Part shown: in pieces, positions 50,338-59,157 of the stretch
How positions within the stretch are numbered: the stretch's first letter is position 1
How the letters are laid out: each line of letters starts with the position of its first letter
Source: Gaiellasilicea sp963806955
GTDB taxonomy: Bacteria > Actinomycetota > Thermoleophilia > Gaiellales > Gaiellaceae
Direction: 5' to 3'
Assembly: GCA_963806955.1 (NCBI GenBank)
Contig: CAWDZG010000002.1
Coordinates: forward strand, 1,364,001 to 1,428,000
Length of the DNA: 64,000 nt
Made by a program: the position numbers and the translations under genes
Notes under the pieces: generated by a model
Seen by the model: only the letters and a program-made list of their open reading frames with translations
Told to the model about the DNA's origin: nothing
The model's database searches: none

Positions 50338-51525
50338 CTACGGGCGGTTGTCGCGGGGATCCCAGAGCGGGATCGGCGCCGTCGCCTCGTAGGCCATCCC
50401 CTTCGGGTAGCTGATCAGCTCGACGAACGTCCCGAACGGCGTCCGGAAGTAGTTGATCGACTGCCCGGCGGCAGGCCCCTCGGTCACCGCCAGCGGGCCG
50501 AGCAGCTTCTCAACGCCCTTCGCCTCCATGTACGCGACCGCCTTGTCCATGTGCCGCACGTAGAAGGCGATGTGCTTGCCGCCCCAGTCGGAGTTCTTCC
50601 GGAACGACCTGTCTTGGCCGGGCGCCGCGTACTGGAACAGCTCGACGTTCGGCCCGTTGCCGCCCCGAACCTCGGTGATGCGCTCGACGACGGCGCGCGG
50701 GTCGACGTCGAGCAGGTCCTGGATGAACGTTCCCGTCGGATCGCTGAACGGCCCGAACGTGAGCGGCGCGCTGAAGCCGAGGACGTCCTGGAACCACGCC
50801 GCCGCCTGGGCCACGTTCGGCACCGTGATCCCGATGTGGTCGATCCCCAGCAGGCCCGGCACCTTCGTCACGACCGAGTCCAGGCCGTTGCGCTTCGGCG
50901 ACCAGAGCGGCCGGCTCGGCCCGCGCTCGTACGCCATGCCCCTCGGGTAGCTGATCAGCTCGATGTACGTGCCGAACGGCGTCAGGAAGTAGTTGATCGA
51001 CTGCCCCGCGGCCGGTCCGTCCGTGACCGGGAGCGGGCCGAGGAACTTCTGCACGCCCCTCGAGCGCATGTACTCGACCGCGTCGTCGATGTCGGTGACG
51101 TAGAAGGCAATGTGGTGCCCCGCCCAGTCCGAGTTCCGGGGGTGCGTGCGCCGCTGATCCGGCGCGTCGTACTGGAACAGCTCGATCCCGGCGCTGTGGC
51201 CGATCCTGATCGTCGTGATCTGGGAGATCACGGCCCGCGGGTGCACGCCGAGCAGGTCTTGCATGAACGTGCCGGTCGGGTCGCTGAAGGGGCCGAAGGT
51301 GAGCGGCGCAACCGCGCCCATGACGTCCTCGAACCACTCGATCGCCTCGTTGATGTCGGGGACGGTGATGCCGACGTGGTCTGCGCCGACCAGGCCGAGT
51401 TGCCCGCGGCCGCCGTCCGCCCGGGCGGGGCCGGCCAGCAAGTAGGGGGCTGCTGCGGCCGCCGCAGCGACCTTCGCGCTCCTCGACAGGAACTCCCTGC
51501 GGGGCATGCGGGCTCGATCGCTCAC
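50338..51525 (-). CDS. Exported double VOC-domain protein (Tat-type signal)
   Basis: The 395-residue protein has a twin-arginine leader (MPRREFLSRSAKVAAAAAAA, then PYLLAGPARA) and two VOC domains of about 155 residues that are clear duplicates: LVGADHVGITVPDINEAIEW and LLGIDHIGITVPNVAQAAAW, both followed by APLTFGPFSDPTGTF, a HHIAFYV/KHIAFYV strand and GPAAGQSINYF. His and Glu positions (DHVGIT, GIELFQY, HHIAFY, YIELISYP) suggest metal sites. Tat export would fit folding with metal in the cytoplasm. Substrate unknown. ATG 51507 is an alternative start. Confidence 0.8.
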   Translation of the reverse strand: MSDRARMPRREFLSRSAKVAAAAAAAPYLLAGPARADGGRGQLGLVGADHVGITVPDINEAIEWFEDVMGAVAPLTFGPFSDPTGTFMQDLLGVHPRAVISQITTIRIGHSAGIELFQYDAPDQRRTHPRNSDWAGHHIAFYVTDIDDAVEYMRSRGVQKFLGPLPVTDGPAAGQSINYFLTPFGTYIELISYPRGMAYERGPSRPLWSPKRNGLDSVVTKVPGLLGIDHIGITVPNVAQAAAWFQDVLGFSAPLTFGPFSDPTGTFIQDLLDVDPRAVVERITEVRGGNGPNVELFQYAAPGQDRSFRKNSDWGGKHIAFYVRHMDKAVAYMEAKGVEKLLGPLAVTEGPAAGQSINYFRTPFGTFVELISYPKGMAYEATAPIPLWDPRDNRP

Positions 51526-51683
51526 GTCCGACCTCTCTTTTCGTCTCGTGACCCCGTCACAGGAACCATCTCACGGCGGCGGCGGGCACGTCTACGGATT
51601 GCGGCTCAAGGTGCGGTGGCACGAGGTCGAAGCAGGAGGGGATCGGCTGCCCGCACGGAAGCCCGTGGCCGAAGAGAGCTCAA

Positions 51684-53123
51684 GTGACCGTACTCGCGTC
51701 AAAGGCATCGCGCGCCGGCGCCGGCCAGGACGGCCGGCGCCGCTCCGGCCTGCGTCGGGTTGCCGACGGCACGATCGTCCTGGCGCTCCTCACCATCGTC
51801 GTCGCGCTGGGCTCCGCCCTGGTGCCGCGGCTTGTGGGCTTCGAAGGTCTCGCGATCACGAGCGGCAGCATGGGCAAGGCTGCGCCCGTCGGCAGCCTCG
51901 TCCTCACCCGGGACCGGCTGGCTTCCGAGATTCGCGCCGGCGACGTGATCGCGCTTGAACGGCCCGGTCATCCGATCGTCGTCCACCGCGTGCTGGCGGT
52001 CGAGACGGTGGACGGCGGGCTCGTCGTCGAGACGAAGGGCGACGCGAACGCGACGCCGGACCCCGAGCCGTACCCGCTCCCCGTCCAGGTGCCGGTGATG
52101 GCGCGCTCCATTCCGCTCGTTGGCTACCTCGTCGCGCTGCTCAAGGTTCCGCTCGGCTGGCTGCTCCTCATCGCCCTGCCGGCCACCGCCGTCGCGGCCG
52201 CGGTGATCCGCGACCTCTGGCGCAGTGAGCCCGACGAGCTCGCGCCGCTCACGGCCGTAGTGACCGGCGACCTGCAACCGGCGCTCGACGCGACCCGGGC
52301 GGAGCTTGCGACCCTGCGTGAGCGGTCCGGCCGCGCGCTCGTCAACATGAAGCAGCAGCTCGACGCGGCCCGTGCCGAGACGGCCACCCTGCGCGGCACG
52401 CTCAGCGTCGCCGCTGCCGCGGCTGCATCCGCGCCCCCGCTCGATCCCCTCCTGGTCGAGGCGCAGCTCGAGTCCGGAGCGCTTCGCCACCGGCTCGAGG
52501 CGGCCGAGACGAGCCTGCGTGACGCCGTCCTGCCCGATCCGCGTCTTCTCGAGCTCGAGCGCCTGCTGGGTGAAGCCCAGGTCGAGATCGCCGCGCTGCG
52601 CACGTCGCTCGCCGCTGCCGCCGAGACGGCAGCGAGGGCGTTCGCTCCCGACCCCAGGCTGCCGGTGCTCGAGCGGCAGCTCGGCGTCGCCCAGGCCGAG
52701 ATCGGCTCGCTCCGCGCCGCGCTCGCCGCTTCCGAGTCGGCGCTGGCGAGCGATCCACGCGTGCCTTTGCTCGAGCAGCGGGCCGCCGGCGCGGAGGCGG
52801 ACGCGGCCGGTCTGCGGGACTGGCTGCCGGAGCTCGAGCGAGAGCTCGCTGACGCCCGGGCCGAGGCTGTCCTGCTCGGCGACCGTGTCGCGGAGCTGGA
52901 GGCGGACGCCGCAGCCTCCGACGCCGCGCCGCAAGCGGAGCAAGGCCCGTACCTGCTCTTCGTCGCGACTCCGTCGGGATACCGCCTCCTCGAGCGGAGC
53001 GGCGAGCTGCCGGGCGCCGGCAGCCGGATCGACGACGACGGCCGGACGCTGCTCGTGGCGAGGGTCGGTTCCTCGCCGCTGCCGGGCGATCGCCGCCGCT
53101 GCGTCTTCGTCTCGCTGGCCTAG
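51684..53123 (+). CDS. S26 signal peptidase (SipW type) with long coiled-coil tail
   Basis: The 479-residue protein has an N-terminal helix (GTIVLALLTIVVALGSALVP), then the S26 core: AITSGSMGKAAPVGSLVLTR with catalytic Ser, GDVIALERPGHPIVVHRVLA with catalytic His, and VVETKGDANATPDPEPYPLP. Ser-His with GDAN is the ER/SipW type, not the Ser-Lys bacterial type. Two membrane helices follow (YLVALLKVPLGWLLLIALPA, TAVAAAVIRDLW). Residues about 200-430 are a long coiled coil with repeats (DPRLPVLERQLGVAQAEIGS and DPRLLELERLLGEAQVEIAA). The tail may bind its partners. First of the secretion locus. Confidence 0.85.
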   Translation: MTVLASKASRAGAGQDGRRRSGLRRVADGTIVLALLTIVVALGSALVPRLVGFEGLAITSGSMGKAAPVGSLVLTRDRLASEIRAGDVIALERPGHPIVVHRVLAVETVDGGLVVETKGDANATPDPEPYPLPVQVPVMARSIPLVGYLVALLKVPLGWLLLIALPATAVAAAVIRDLWRSEPDELAPLTAVVTGDLQPALDATRAELATLRERSGRALVNMKQQLDAARAETATLRGTLSVAAAAAASAPPLDPLLVEAQLESGALRHRLEAAETSLRDAVLPDPRLLELERLLGEAQVEIAALRTSLAAAAETAARAFAPDPRLPVLERQLGVAQAEIGSLRAALAASESALASDPRVPLLEQRAAGAEADAAGLRDWLPELERELADARAEAVLLGDRVAELEADAAASDAAPQAEQGPYLLFVATPSGYRLLERSGELPGAGSRIDDDGRTLLVARVGSSPLPGDRRRCVFVSLA

Positions 53124-53205
53124 TGGCTAAGGGATCGCCGCCCCGCGGCCGATACCGGGTGTCAGGCGCGCCGACTGCGGTGTCGAGGCGTTCGCGAGCG
53201 ATTCG

Positions 53206-53795
53206 ATGAATCTCCAGGCCAGAAACCTCCTTCCCGTCCGGCGGACAGCGGTGCGCTTCTCGTGGCGTGCCTTCGTCGGCGCCCTGGCGATCTTCGTCGC
53301 CGGGCTGTTCCTGACGTACGGGACGATCATGGGCGCGCGCCTCGCCGGCCTCGGGGTCGCGGTCACGCGAGGCAGCGTGGATCCTGCGATTCCGTCGGGC
53401 AGCGTCGTCTTCGGGCGGTGGGTGCGTCCGGCCGACGTCCGCACCGGGCAGCAGGTGATCTTCGAGGAGCGCCGTGGGACGCGCGCGCTACCGCCACAGC
53501 TCCATCGCGTCGTCGATGTCGAGTCCGTCAACGGGAACGTGATCGCGCGGACCAGGACGACAACGCGCGTGAGAGTCGCTCGGTGCTCGCGACCCCGGTC
53601 GTGGAGCCCGTCTTCACGCTGCGCTTCGTCGGCTACGTCCTCGCGCTCCTGCTCGCGCCTGTCGGCTGGTTCTTCGGCTTCGCGCTCCCGGCCGGTCTGC
53701 TCGCCTTCATCTGTCTCTGGCACGTCTGGCGGCCCGAGGAAGAGCTCGATGCACGCGGCCTTCCTGCGCCCCTCTACGCGCCTCCCAGCACATGA
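53206..53795 (+). CDS. Second SipW-like signal peptidase, one frameshift
   Basis: ATG 53206 gives AFVGALAIFVAGLFLTYGTI, then AVTRGSVDPAIPSGSVVFGR with the catalytic Ser, and LPPQLHRVVDVESVNGNVIA with the catalytic His. At about 53555 (VIARTR) one base must be added to reach DDNARESRSVLATPVVEPVF, then YVLALLLAPVGWFFGFALPA. With the shift repaired it has one N-terminal and two C-terminal membrane segments, ending at 53795. It lacks the coiled-coil tail of the previous gene. ATGA overlap with the next gene implies coupling. Confidence 0.75.
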
Positions 53796-54853
53796 GCTGG
53801 CGCAGCCGTCGCTTCAGAGGCGCGCTCCTGGGCGCGATCGTCGTGATGGCGTTGGTCGCGGGGCTACCGACTGCGCTCGGCGTGTTCTCCAGTGCGCGCC
53901 TCGTCTCGGCGAACGCGTTCAGCTCCGACACACTCTCCCCGCCGACGAACCTGGTCGCCACCGGTGGTTGTCCGATCGGGCTGAGCTGGACGGCGACACC
54001 CAAGACGTACGCGAGCGGGCACCGCCTGCTTCGTGGCACAGCCTCAGGCGGGCCGTACGCGCAGATCGCCCAGGTGACGCCGCGAACGCAGACCACGTAC
54101 TCGGACGCGGTGAAAGCAGGGACGTACTACTACGTCGCGCGCGCGTACTTCCAGAACTGGGAGAGCGTGAACAGCGGACAGTCGTCCGCCACGTCGACGT
54201 GCGCGATCGGCCACGACGCGAGCACGAGTTGCACGCCGACGAGCGCCAACAGCTTCACGTGGTCGCACACGACCGCCGGCGTGCGCCGCATCCTGATCGT
54301 CGGGGTCGCGATCCGAAACGACTCGGGGCAGACCGTGACCGGAGTGACGTATGGGGCGACGGCGCTCACCCAGATCGGCGCGGCGACCTCCGGGACGAGC
54401 GTCCGAACGGAGCTGTGGCGGCTGGTCGCTCCGGCCACGGGCGCGAACGACGTGGTCGTCACCCTGTCAGCCACCGCAAAGGCATCGTGCGGCGCGAGTT
54501 CCCTGACGGGCGTCGATCAGTCGAGTCCCATCGACGACTCGAACTTCGGGACCGGCACCAGCACGAGTCCGAGCACGAGCGTCAGCGCGAGCGACGGGGG
54601 CTGGGTCGTCGACGCCCTCGCGTTCCGGGCGGTCAACGGGCCCTCGGGCAAACCGAGCGCCACGCCCGGAAGCGGCCAGACCGAGCGTTGGTCGGGCTAC
54701 ACGGAAACCGCTGGCTGGCAGACCAACATCCGCGGCAAAGGCTCGACGGAAGGCCCGCGCAGCCCGGCCGGGTCCGTCGTCATGGACTGGAGCCTCGACT
54801 CGTCGGTCGACTGGGCGATCGGCGCCGTCGCGCTCAACCGCTACGGCGACTAG
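53792..54853 (+). CDS. Secreted SipW-dependent-type surface protein
   Basis: The 353-residue protein has a leader FRGALLGAIVVMALVAGLPT then ALGVFSSARLVSANAFSSDT, the pattern of TasA/camelysin substrates cleaved by SipW. A fibronectin-like module (PPTNLVATGGCPIGLSWTAT to YYYVARAYFQNWES) is followed by a Ser/Thr/Gly-rich region with Cys and a C-terminal SVVMDWSLDSSVDWAIGAVA. It is probably secreted or cell-surface. It overlaps the peptidase gene by four bases, which supports an enzyme-substrate pair. Confidence 0.75.
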   Translation: MSWRSRRFRGALLGAIVVMALVAGLPTALGVFSSARLVSANAFSSDTLSPPTNLVATGGCPIGLSWTATPKTYASGHRLLRGTASGGPYAQIAQVTPRTQTTYSDAVKAGTYYYVARAYFQNWESVNSGQSSATSTCAIGHDASTSCTPTSANSFTWSHTTAGVRRILIVGVAIRNDSGQTVTGVTYGATALTQIGAATSGTSVRTELWRLVAPATGANDVVVTLSATAKASCGASSLTGVDQSSPIDDSNFGTGTSTSPSTSVSASDGGWVVDALAFRAVNGPSGKPSATPGSGQTERWSGYTETAGWQTNIRGKGSTEGPRSPAGSVVMDWSLDSSVDWAIGAVALNRYGD

Positions 54854-54961
54854 GTCGAGCGCCCTGCCCCTTCTGGGGGATGGGGGTCAACCAATCGGGG
54901 GATGGCCGCTCACCGCTTTGGGTCGATAGGGCCTGTGCAACCCATCCCTTGGAGAACCCAA

Positions 54962-55546
54962 ATGCGCGGCACAAAACGAAAGCTTGCGGCAACCATCGTC
55001 ATCCTCGCCCTGCTCGTGGGGCTCCTGACGATGAGCGCGCTTGCGGTCTTCACAGATTCTCAGGCCGTTGCGGCCAACACGTTCAGCACCGGCACGATCG
55101 ACATCTCGACGAGCCCTGCGTCGGCGCTGGTCACCTTCTCGGCGATGATGCCGGGCGACCAGGTCACGGCGCCGATCACGGTCACGAACGCGGGCGCCGG
55201 CTCCTTCCGGTACGCGATCACGTCGACGACCACCGAGAACGTCCTGGCGGGCCAGCTCGACCTCACGATCAAGACCGGCGTGACGACCTGCACGAACGGT
55301 GGCTTCGGCACGGACGGGACCGTCATCTACGGCGGCGCGACCTTCGATCTCGGGAACACCACCGGGATCAACGTCGTCGGCAACCCGGCTCAGGGCGCCC
55401 AGGCGGGCGATCGCACGCTGGCCAGCGGCAACGAAGTGCTGTGCTTCAACGTCTCGCTGCCCCTGAGCACCGGCAACACCTTCCAGAACCTCACGAGTAC
55501 GGCCACGTTCAACTTCCAGGCCGAGCAGACCGCGAACAACCCGTAA
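54962..55546 (+). CDS. TasA/camelysin-like secreted protein
   Basis: The 194-residue protein has the SipW-dependent leader KLAATIVILALLVGLLTMSA followed by LAVFTDSQAVAANTFSTGTI, and the body ALVTFSAMMPGDQVTAPITV, TNAGAGSFRYAITSTT and CFNVSLPLSTGNTF. TasA family members polymerise into biofilm fibres in Bacillus. Cys pairs (TTCTNGG, EVLCFNV) may be disulfide-bonded. ATG 54962 has GGAG nine bases upstream. It ends before a terminator. Confidence 0.85.
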   Translation: MRGTKRKLAATIVILALLVGLLTMSALAVFTDSQAVAANTFSTGTIDISTSPASALVTFSAMMPGDQVTAPITVTNAGAGSFRYAITSTTTENVLAGQLDLTIKTGVTTCTNGGFGTDGTVIYGGATFDLGNTTGINVVGNPAQGAQAGDRTLASGNEVLCFNVSLPLSTGNTFQNLTSTATFNFQAEQTANNP

Positions 55547-55566
55547 GCCCACGATCCGTCGAGGAC

Positions 55567-55600
55567 AGCGAGGGCTCCTCCTCCGGGGGGAGCCCTCGCT
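55567..55600 (+). terminator. Terminator of the SipW/TasA locus
   Basis: Arms AGCGAGGGCTCC and GGAGCCCTCGCT, 12 bp perfect, with a ten-base loop, 20 bases after the TasA-like stop. Confidence 0.75.
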
Positions 55601-55652
55601 CTGGACCGCCACGTGATTCCGCGCGCGAAGCGGTGTAGCGTTGGAGCTCAAG

Positions 55653-56108
55653 GTGCGCACGCTCATCGCATTGCTCGGCCTCGCCCTCGTCGGGCCGGCC
55701 GCGGCCGCCGACGACCCGGCCGCGTACGGGATCGCGCAACGCGGCAGCCTCAAGGTCGTCAGCAACGTGCTCTTCGCGCAGAAGGGCGGCGAGATGAAGG
55801 GGGTCTGGCTGGACGGCAAGCAGGGCTGCCGCGTCCGGCGCATGCTGCGCGTCTCGATCCAGATCGACCTCGTCTCGCCCGCCGGCAAGACGACGCGGAT
55901 CAAGCGTTCGAAGCGGGCGCTCGTCGACAACTGCGCCGAGGGCGGCCCCAATTACGGTTACGACCTCGCGCCGAAGGCGTACGGGATGGCCTGCGCGAAC
56001 GGCCGCTGGCGTCCTGGGCGCTACTCGCTGACGACGAAGACGCTCGACGTCCGCTCGGGCATCTCGGCGCAGGCGAGCCTCTACCACCACGTCACCCGCC
56101 GCTGCTGA
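55653..56108 (+). CDS. Secreted basic protein of unknown function
   Basis: The 151-residue protein has a signal peptide (VRTLIALLGLALVGPAAAAD) and a mature domain with GCRVRRMLRVSIQIDLVSPA and RALVDNCAEGGPNYGYDLAP, with four Cys. GTG 55653 has GGAG upstream; a TTG start at 55641 is possible. No domain recognised. It ends one base before the convergent kinase stop. Confidence 0.65.
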   Translation: MRTLIALLGLALVGPAAAADDPAAYGIAQRGSLKVVSNVLFAQKGGEMKGVWLDGKQGCRVRRMLRVSIQIDLVSPAGKTTRIKRSKRALVDNCAEGGPNYGYDLAPKAYGMACANGRWRPGRYSLTTKTLDVRSGISAQASLYHHVTRRC

Positions 56109-56109
56109 G

Positions 56110-57495
56110 CTAGGCGCGGAGGACGACTTCGAGCGAGGTCCCCCGCCCGGGGAGCGACTTCAGGGCGAAGCCGCCGTCGATCGTTCCGGCCCGCAGGCGC
56201 ATGTTCTTCAGCCCCTGGCCGGCCGCGGCCTCCTCACCGTCGAAGCCGACGCCGTCGTCGCGGACGGTCACGATCCGGCGGCCGAGCCGCTGGCCGATCC
56301 AGACCTCGGCCTGCTGCGCTCCCGCGTGCTTGCGCACGTTCGCGAGGCCCTCCTGCACGATCCGGAAGACCTCGATCTGCTCGTCCGGCGCCAGCAGGAT
56401 CGCCGGATCGATCTCGACGTCGACCTCCAGCGCGCCGTCGGCGGTGAGGAACTCGACGTAGCGGCGGAGCGCCGCGTCGAACGGCGCAGTCCCGCTCGCG
56501 GAGGAGAGCGCGAGGACGGCGAAGCGTGCCTCCTGCTGCGCAGCCGCAGCCGCCTCCTTCAGCTTCGGCAGCGTCTGCTCCAGCGGCGCGCCCGACTCGA
56601 GCATGCTTGCGTGCGTCGACACGGCGAAGAGGTACTGGGCGAGACCGTCGTGGATCTCGCGGGCCACGCGCGCCCGCTCCTCCGCGACCGCGCGGCCGAA
56701 CTCGGCGAAGCTGATCGCCCGCCACACGCCGACGAGCAGGAGACCATAGGAGAGCAGGCGCAGGAAGTCTCCCTGCGAGACGAAGTCGCTCGAGACTCGT
56801 GGGGTGAGCACGTAGTGCAGCTCGGCGAAGAGCGTCAGGGTGGCGCCGAGCGCCAGCCAGCTGTCGAGGTCCTCGCTTCGCTGCCGGTAGCGGATCGCGA
56901 AGCCGAGCACTGCAAACAGCGCGAGCAGCGCCAGGAACGACGTCGCCACGGTCAGCTCGAAGGCCCGGATGCCGTCTCCGGACGTGTCGAGGAGCGAGAG
57001 CCGGTTGCCGAACCCGCGCAGCGGCAGCCAGAGCGCCAGCAGGGCGGCCAGGAGGATCGCGATCCCGACGAGCAGGGCGCGCTTCCGCGCCAGGATCCGG
57101 GGCGCGGGGACGACCGGCGCCAGCGCGATCAGGGTCCCGGCGAGCACGCGCGCGCCGATCGCTGCCCACGCCTCAGGTGCGCCCTGGTCCTCGCCGCCGA
57201 GCACCGGCAGGACCGAGAAGGCGAGCGTGCCGACGCCGGCGACGAAGAAGCCGGCCGCGAGCAGCAGGTCGAGCACACGGCCCTCGACCGAGAAGCGGAC
57301 GCCGGCGAGGATCGCGACGATCGTCGCTGCGAGCACGACGGCCGTGTCGAGCACGAGCCGGCCTTCCGGCAGCTCGTAGGTGTTGCGCAGGATCGGGTTC
57401 GTCAGGAAGAGAGCCGTCGCCGAGCCCAGCAGGGCGACGAGCAGCAGCTCTCCGACGAGCCATCCCTCGAATGTGTCCTTGGCGTTCTTCTGCAC
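56110..57495 (-). CDS. Membrane histidine kinase, HisKA_3 (NarL-pair type)
   Basis: The 461-residue protein has about seven N-terminal membrane helices (LVGELLLVALLGSATALFLT through ALLALFAVLGFAIRY) without a named sensor. The kinase core has the phosphorylated His in RARVAREIHDGLAQYLFAVS (HisKA_3 type) and an ATPase end VFRIVQEGLANVRKHAGAQQ, VTVRDDGVGFDGEEAAAGQG, LKNMRLRAGTIDGGFALKSL, GRGTSLEVVLRA. Divergent from its likely response regulator, 42 bases away. Confidence 0.88.
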   Translation of the reverse strand: MQKNAKDTFEGWLVGELLLVALLGSATALFLTNPILRNTYELPEGRLVLDTAVVLAATIVAILAGVRFSVEGRVLDLLLAAGFFVAGVGTLAFSVLPVLGGEDQGAPEAWAAIGARVLAGTLIALAPVVPAPRILARKRALLVGIAILLAALLALWLPLRGFGNRLSLLDTSGDGIRAFELTVATSFLALLALFAVLGFAIRYRQRSEDLDSWLALGATLTLFAELHYVLTPRVSSDFVSQGDFLRLLSYGLLLVGVWRAISFAEFGRAVAEERARVAREIHDGLAQYLFAVSTHASMLESGAPLEQTLPKLKEAAAAAQQEARFAVLALSSASGTAPFDAALRRYVEFLTADGALEVDVEIDPAILLAPDEQIEVFRIVQEGLANVRKHAGAQQAEVWIGQRLGRRIVTVRDDGVGFDGEEAAAGQGLKNMRLRAGTIDGGFALKSLPGRGTSLEVVLRA

Positions 57496-57537
57496 GTACC
57501 CCTAATCGGCAGGGGGGCCGCTGCCGATGAGAGGGAC

Positions 57538-58179
57538 ATGGCGGAGCGCGTTCTCGTCGTCGACGACCATCCCCTGACCCGGGATGCGCTCGCGTCCCTG
57601 CTCGGCCAGGGTGGCTTCGACGTGGTCGGCGAGGCCGCAGACGGGGACGCCGCGCTCGAGCTCGCGCGCGAGCTCCAGCCCGATCTCGTCCTGCTCGACC
57701 TCTCGATGCCCGGGCTCGACGGCCTCGCGACGCTCCCGCGGCTGCGCAGCGCCGCTCCCGGCACGGAAGTCGTGGTGCTCACCGCGTCCGGCACGGAGGA
57801 GAACCTGCTCGCCGCGATCCGCGCGGGCGCGGCGGGGTACCTGCTCAAGAGCGAACCGCCGGAACGCATCGTCTCGTTCCTCCGCGGAGTCGCCAACGGC
57901 GAGGCGGCGCTCTCGGGCGAGGTCGCCCGGCGCCTGCTCGACCAGGTGCGAACGGGCGGGCGGCTCGGCGGCGTGCCCGACCGGATCGCCGAGGCGCTGT
58001 CGGCCCGCGAGGTCGAGGTGCTCCTGCTGCTCGACGAGCACCTCTCGACCGACAACATCGCGAAGCGGCTCTTCATCTCCGAGCACACGGTGCGGTCGCA
58101 CGTGAAGAGCCTGCTGCGGAAGCTCGGCGTCTCCTCGCGGCGCGACGCGCTCGAGCAGCTCGCCCTCGCGCGCCGCTGA
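57538..58179 (+). CDS. NarL/FixJ-family response regulator
   Basis: The 213-residue protein has a receiver (VLVVDDHPLTRDALASLLGQ, QPDLVLLDLSMPGLDGLATL with the phospho-Asp, VVLTASGTEENLLAAIRAGA, AGYLLKSEPPERIVSFLRG) and a LuxR helix-turn-helix (ALSAREVEVLLLLDEHLSTD, NIAKRLFISEHTVRSHVKSL, LRKLGVSSRRDALEQ). The partner kinase is the divergent gene at 56110. Confidence 0.9.
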   Translation: MAERVLVVDDHPLTRDALASLLGQGGFDVVGEAADGDAALELARELQPDLVLLDLSMPGLDGLATLPRLRSAAPGTEVVVLTASGTEENLLAAIRAGAAGYLLKSEPPERIVSFLRGVANGEAALSGEVARRLLDQVRTGGRLGGVPDRIAEALSAREVEVLLLLDEHLSTDNIAKRLFISEHTVRSHVKSLLRKLGVSSRRDALEQLALARR

Positions 58180-58183
58180 CATC

Positions 58184-58212
58184 CGGCAGATCCCCCGCCG
58201 CGGGGGATGCCG
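58184..58212 (+). terminator. Terminator after the response regulator
   Basis: Stem CGGC-ATCCCCC/GGGGGAT-GCCG with an AG bulge and a five-base loop, five bases past the regulator stop. Confidence 0.65.
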
Positions 58213-58229
58213 TTCACGAAGGCGGGGCG

Positions 58230-58301
58230 ATGACGCAGGTGCCCGAGCCGTCCATGATCCGCGTAGCGATTCCTCCGAGGGACGCTGCGGCGAAAGACTG
58301 A
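58230..58301 (+). CDS. Candidate 23-residue small protein
   Basis: ATG 58230 reads MTQVPEPSMIRVAIPPRDAA then AKD, with GGCGGGG upstream as a possible ribosome site. It ends at the start of a perfect terminator stem, like the 27-residue candidate at 29245. Coding status is uncertain. Confidence 0.3.
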   Translation: MTQVPEPSMIRVAIPPRDAAAKD

Positions 58302-58324
58302 GTGGCCGGCGAGAGCCGGCCGCT
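58301..58324. terminator. Terminator between small ORF and HDAC gene
   Basis: Arms AGTGGCCGGC and GCCGGCCGCT (one wobble pair) with loop GAGA, seven bases from the HDAC-like stop at 58331. It may act on both strands. Confidence 0.65.
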
Positions 58325-58330
58325 CGCGTT

Positions 58331-59157
58331 CTAGGACTCGAAGCCGCGCTGAGCGGCCGCGACGAGCGCCGGCAGTGTCGCGAGGTTGTAGCCGCCTTCG
58401 AGCACGGCGGTGAGTCGCGGTGCCTGCGCGGCGCAGCGCTCGGCGAGCTCGGTGAAGCCCGACGCGGTCACGTTCATGCCCGCGAGCGGGTCGTCGGCGT
58501 GGGCATCGAACCCCGCCGAGACGAGCACGAGGTCGGGCGCGAACTCGCGCACCGCAGGCTGGACGATCGACTCGAAGGCGTCTCGGTACTCGGCGTCCCC
58601 CGAGCCCGCTGCCAGCGGCACGTTCACCGTGGTCGCGTCGTTCGTACCGGGCCCGCCGGTGCCGGGATAGAACGGCCACTGGTGCAGCGAGACGAAGAGC
58701 ACGGTGTCGTCGCCGCGAAAGATCGCGTCCGTGCCGTTGCCATGATGGACGTCGAAGTCGACGATCGCGACCCGCTCGCAGCCGCGCTCGACCTGGGCGT
58801 AACGGGCGGCGACGGCGACGTTGTTGACGAGGCAGAAGCCCATCGCCCGGTCGGCGAGCGCGTGATGGCCGGGCGGCCGGACGAGCGCGAAGCCGTCCCG
58901 GTCGACCGCTTCGAGCGCGATGCCGGCCGCGAGCGTCGCCGCCTCCCATGACGTCTCGGAGGCGACCGTGTCCGGATCCAGCTGCACCTCGCGGTCGACG
59001 CTCTGCAACAACTCGAGGTGGGCGGCGGTGTGCACGCGCGCGAGCTGTTCGAGGCTCGCCCGCCGCTCGACCGTCGTCCCGCCGAGCGAGAGCAGGCGTT
59101 CCTGCCGCTCCGGGTGCTCCCCGGTCGGATGCAGGTGGGCCAGAGCCGGGTTGGTCA
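58331..59157 (-). CDS. Histone-deacetylase-family zinc hydrolase
   Basis: The protein has HDAC/acetoin-utilisation (AcuC)-like motifs: HLHPTGEHPERQERLLS near the start, FALVRPPGHHALADRAMGFC with the HH pair, VAIVDFDVHHGNGTDAIFRG with Asp and His zinc ligands, PDLVLVSAGFDAHADDPLAG with the third ligand. Members remove acetyl groups from lysine or polyamines. No ATG, GTG or TTG precedes the conserved HPER region; the likely start is CTG 59157, overlapping the exonuclease stop, or a further indel. The GTG at 59035 would drop the HPER motif. Confidence 0.85.
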
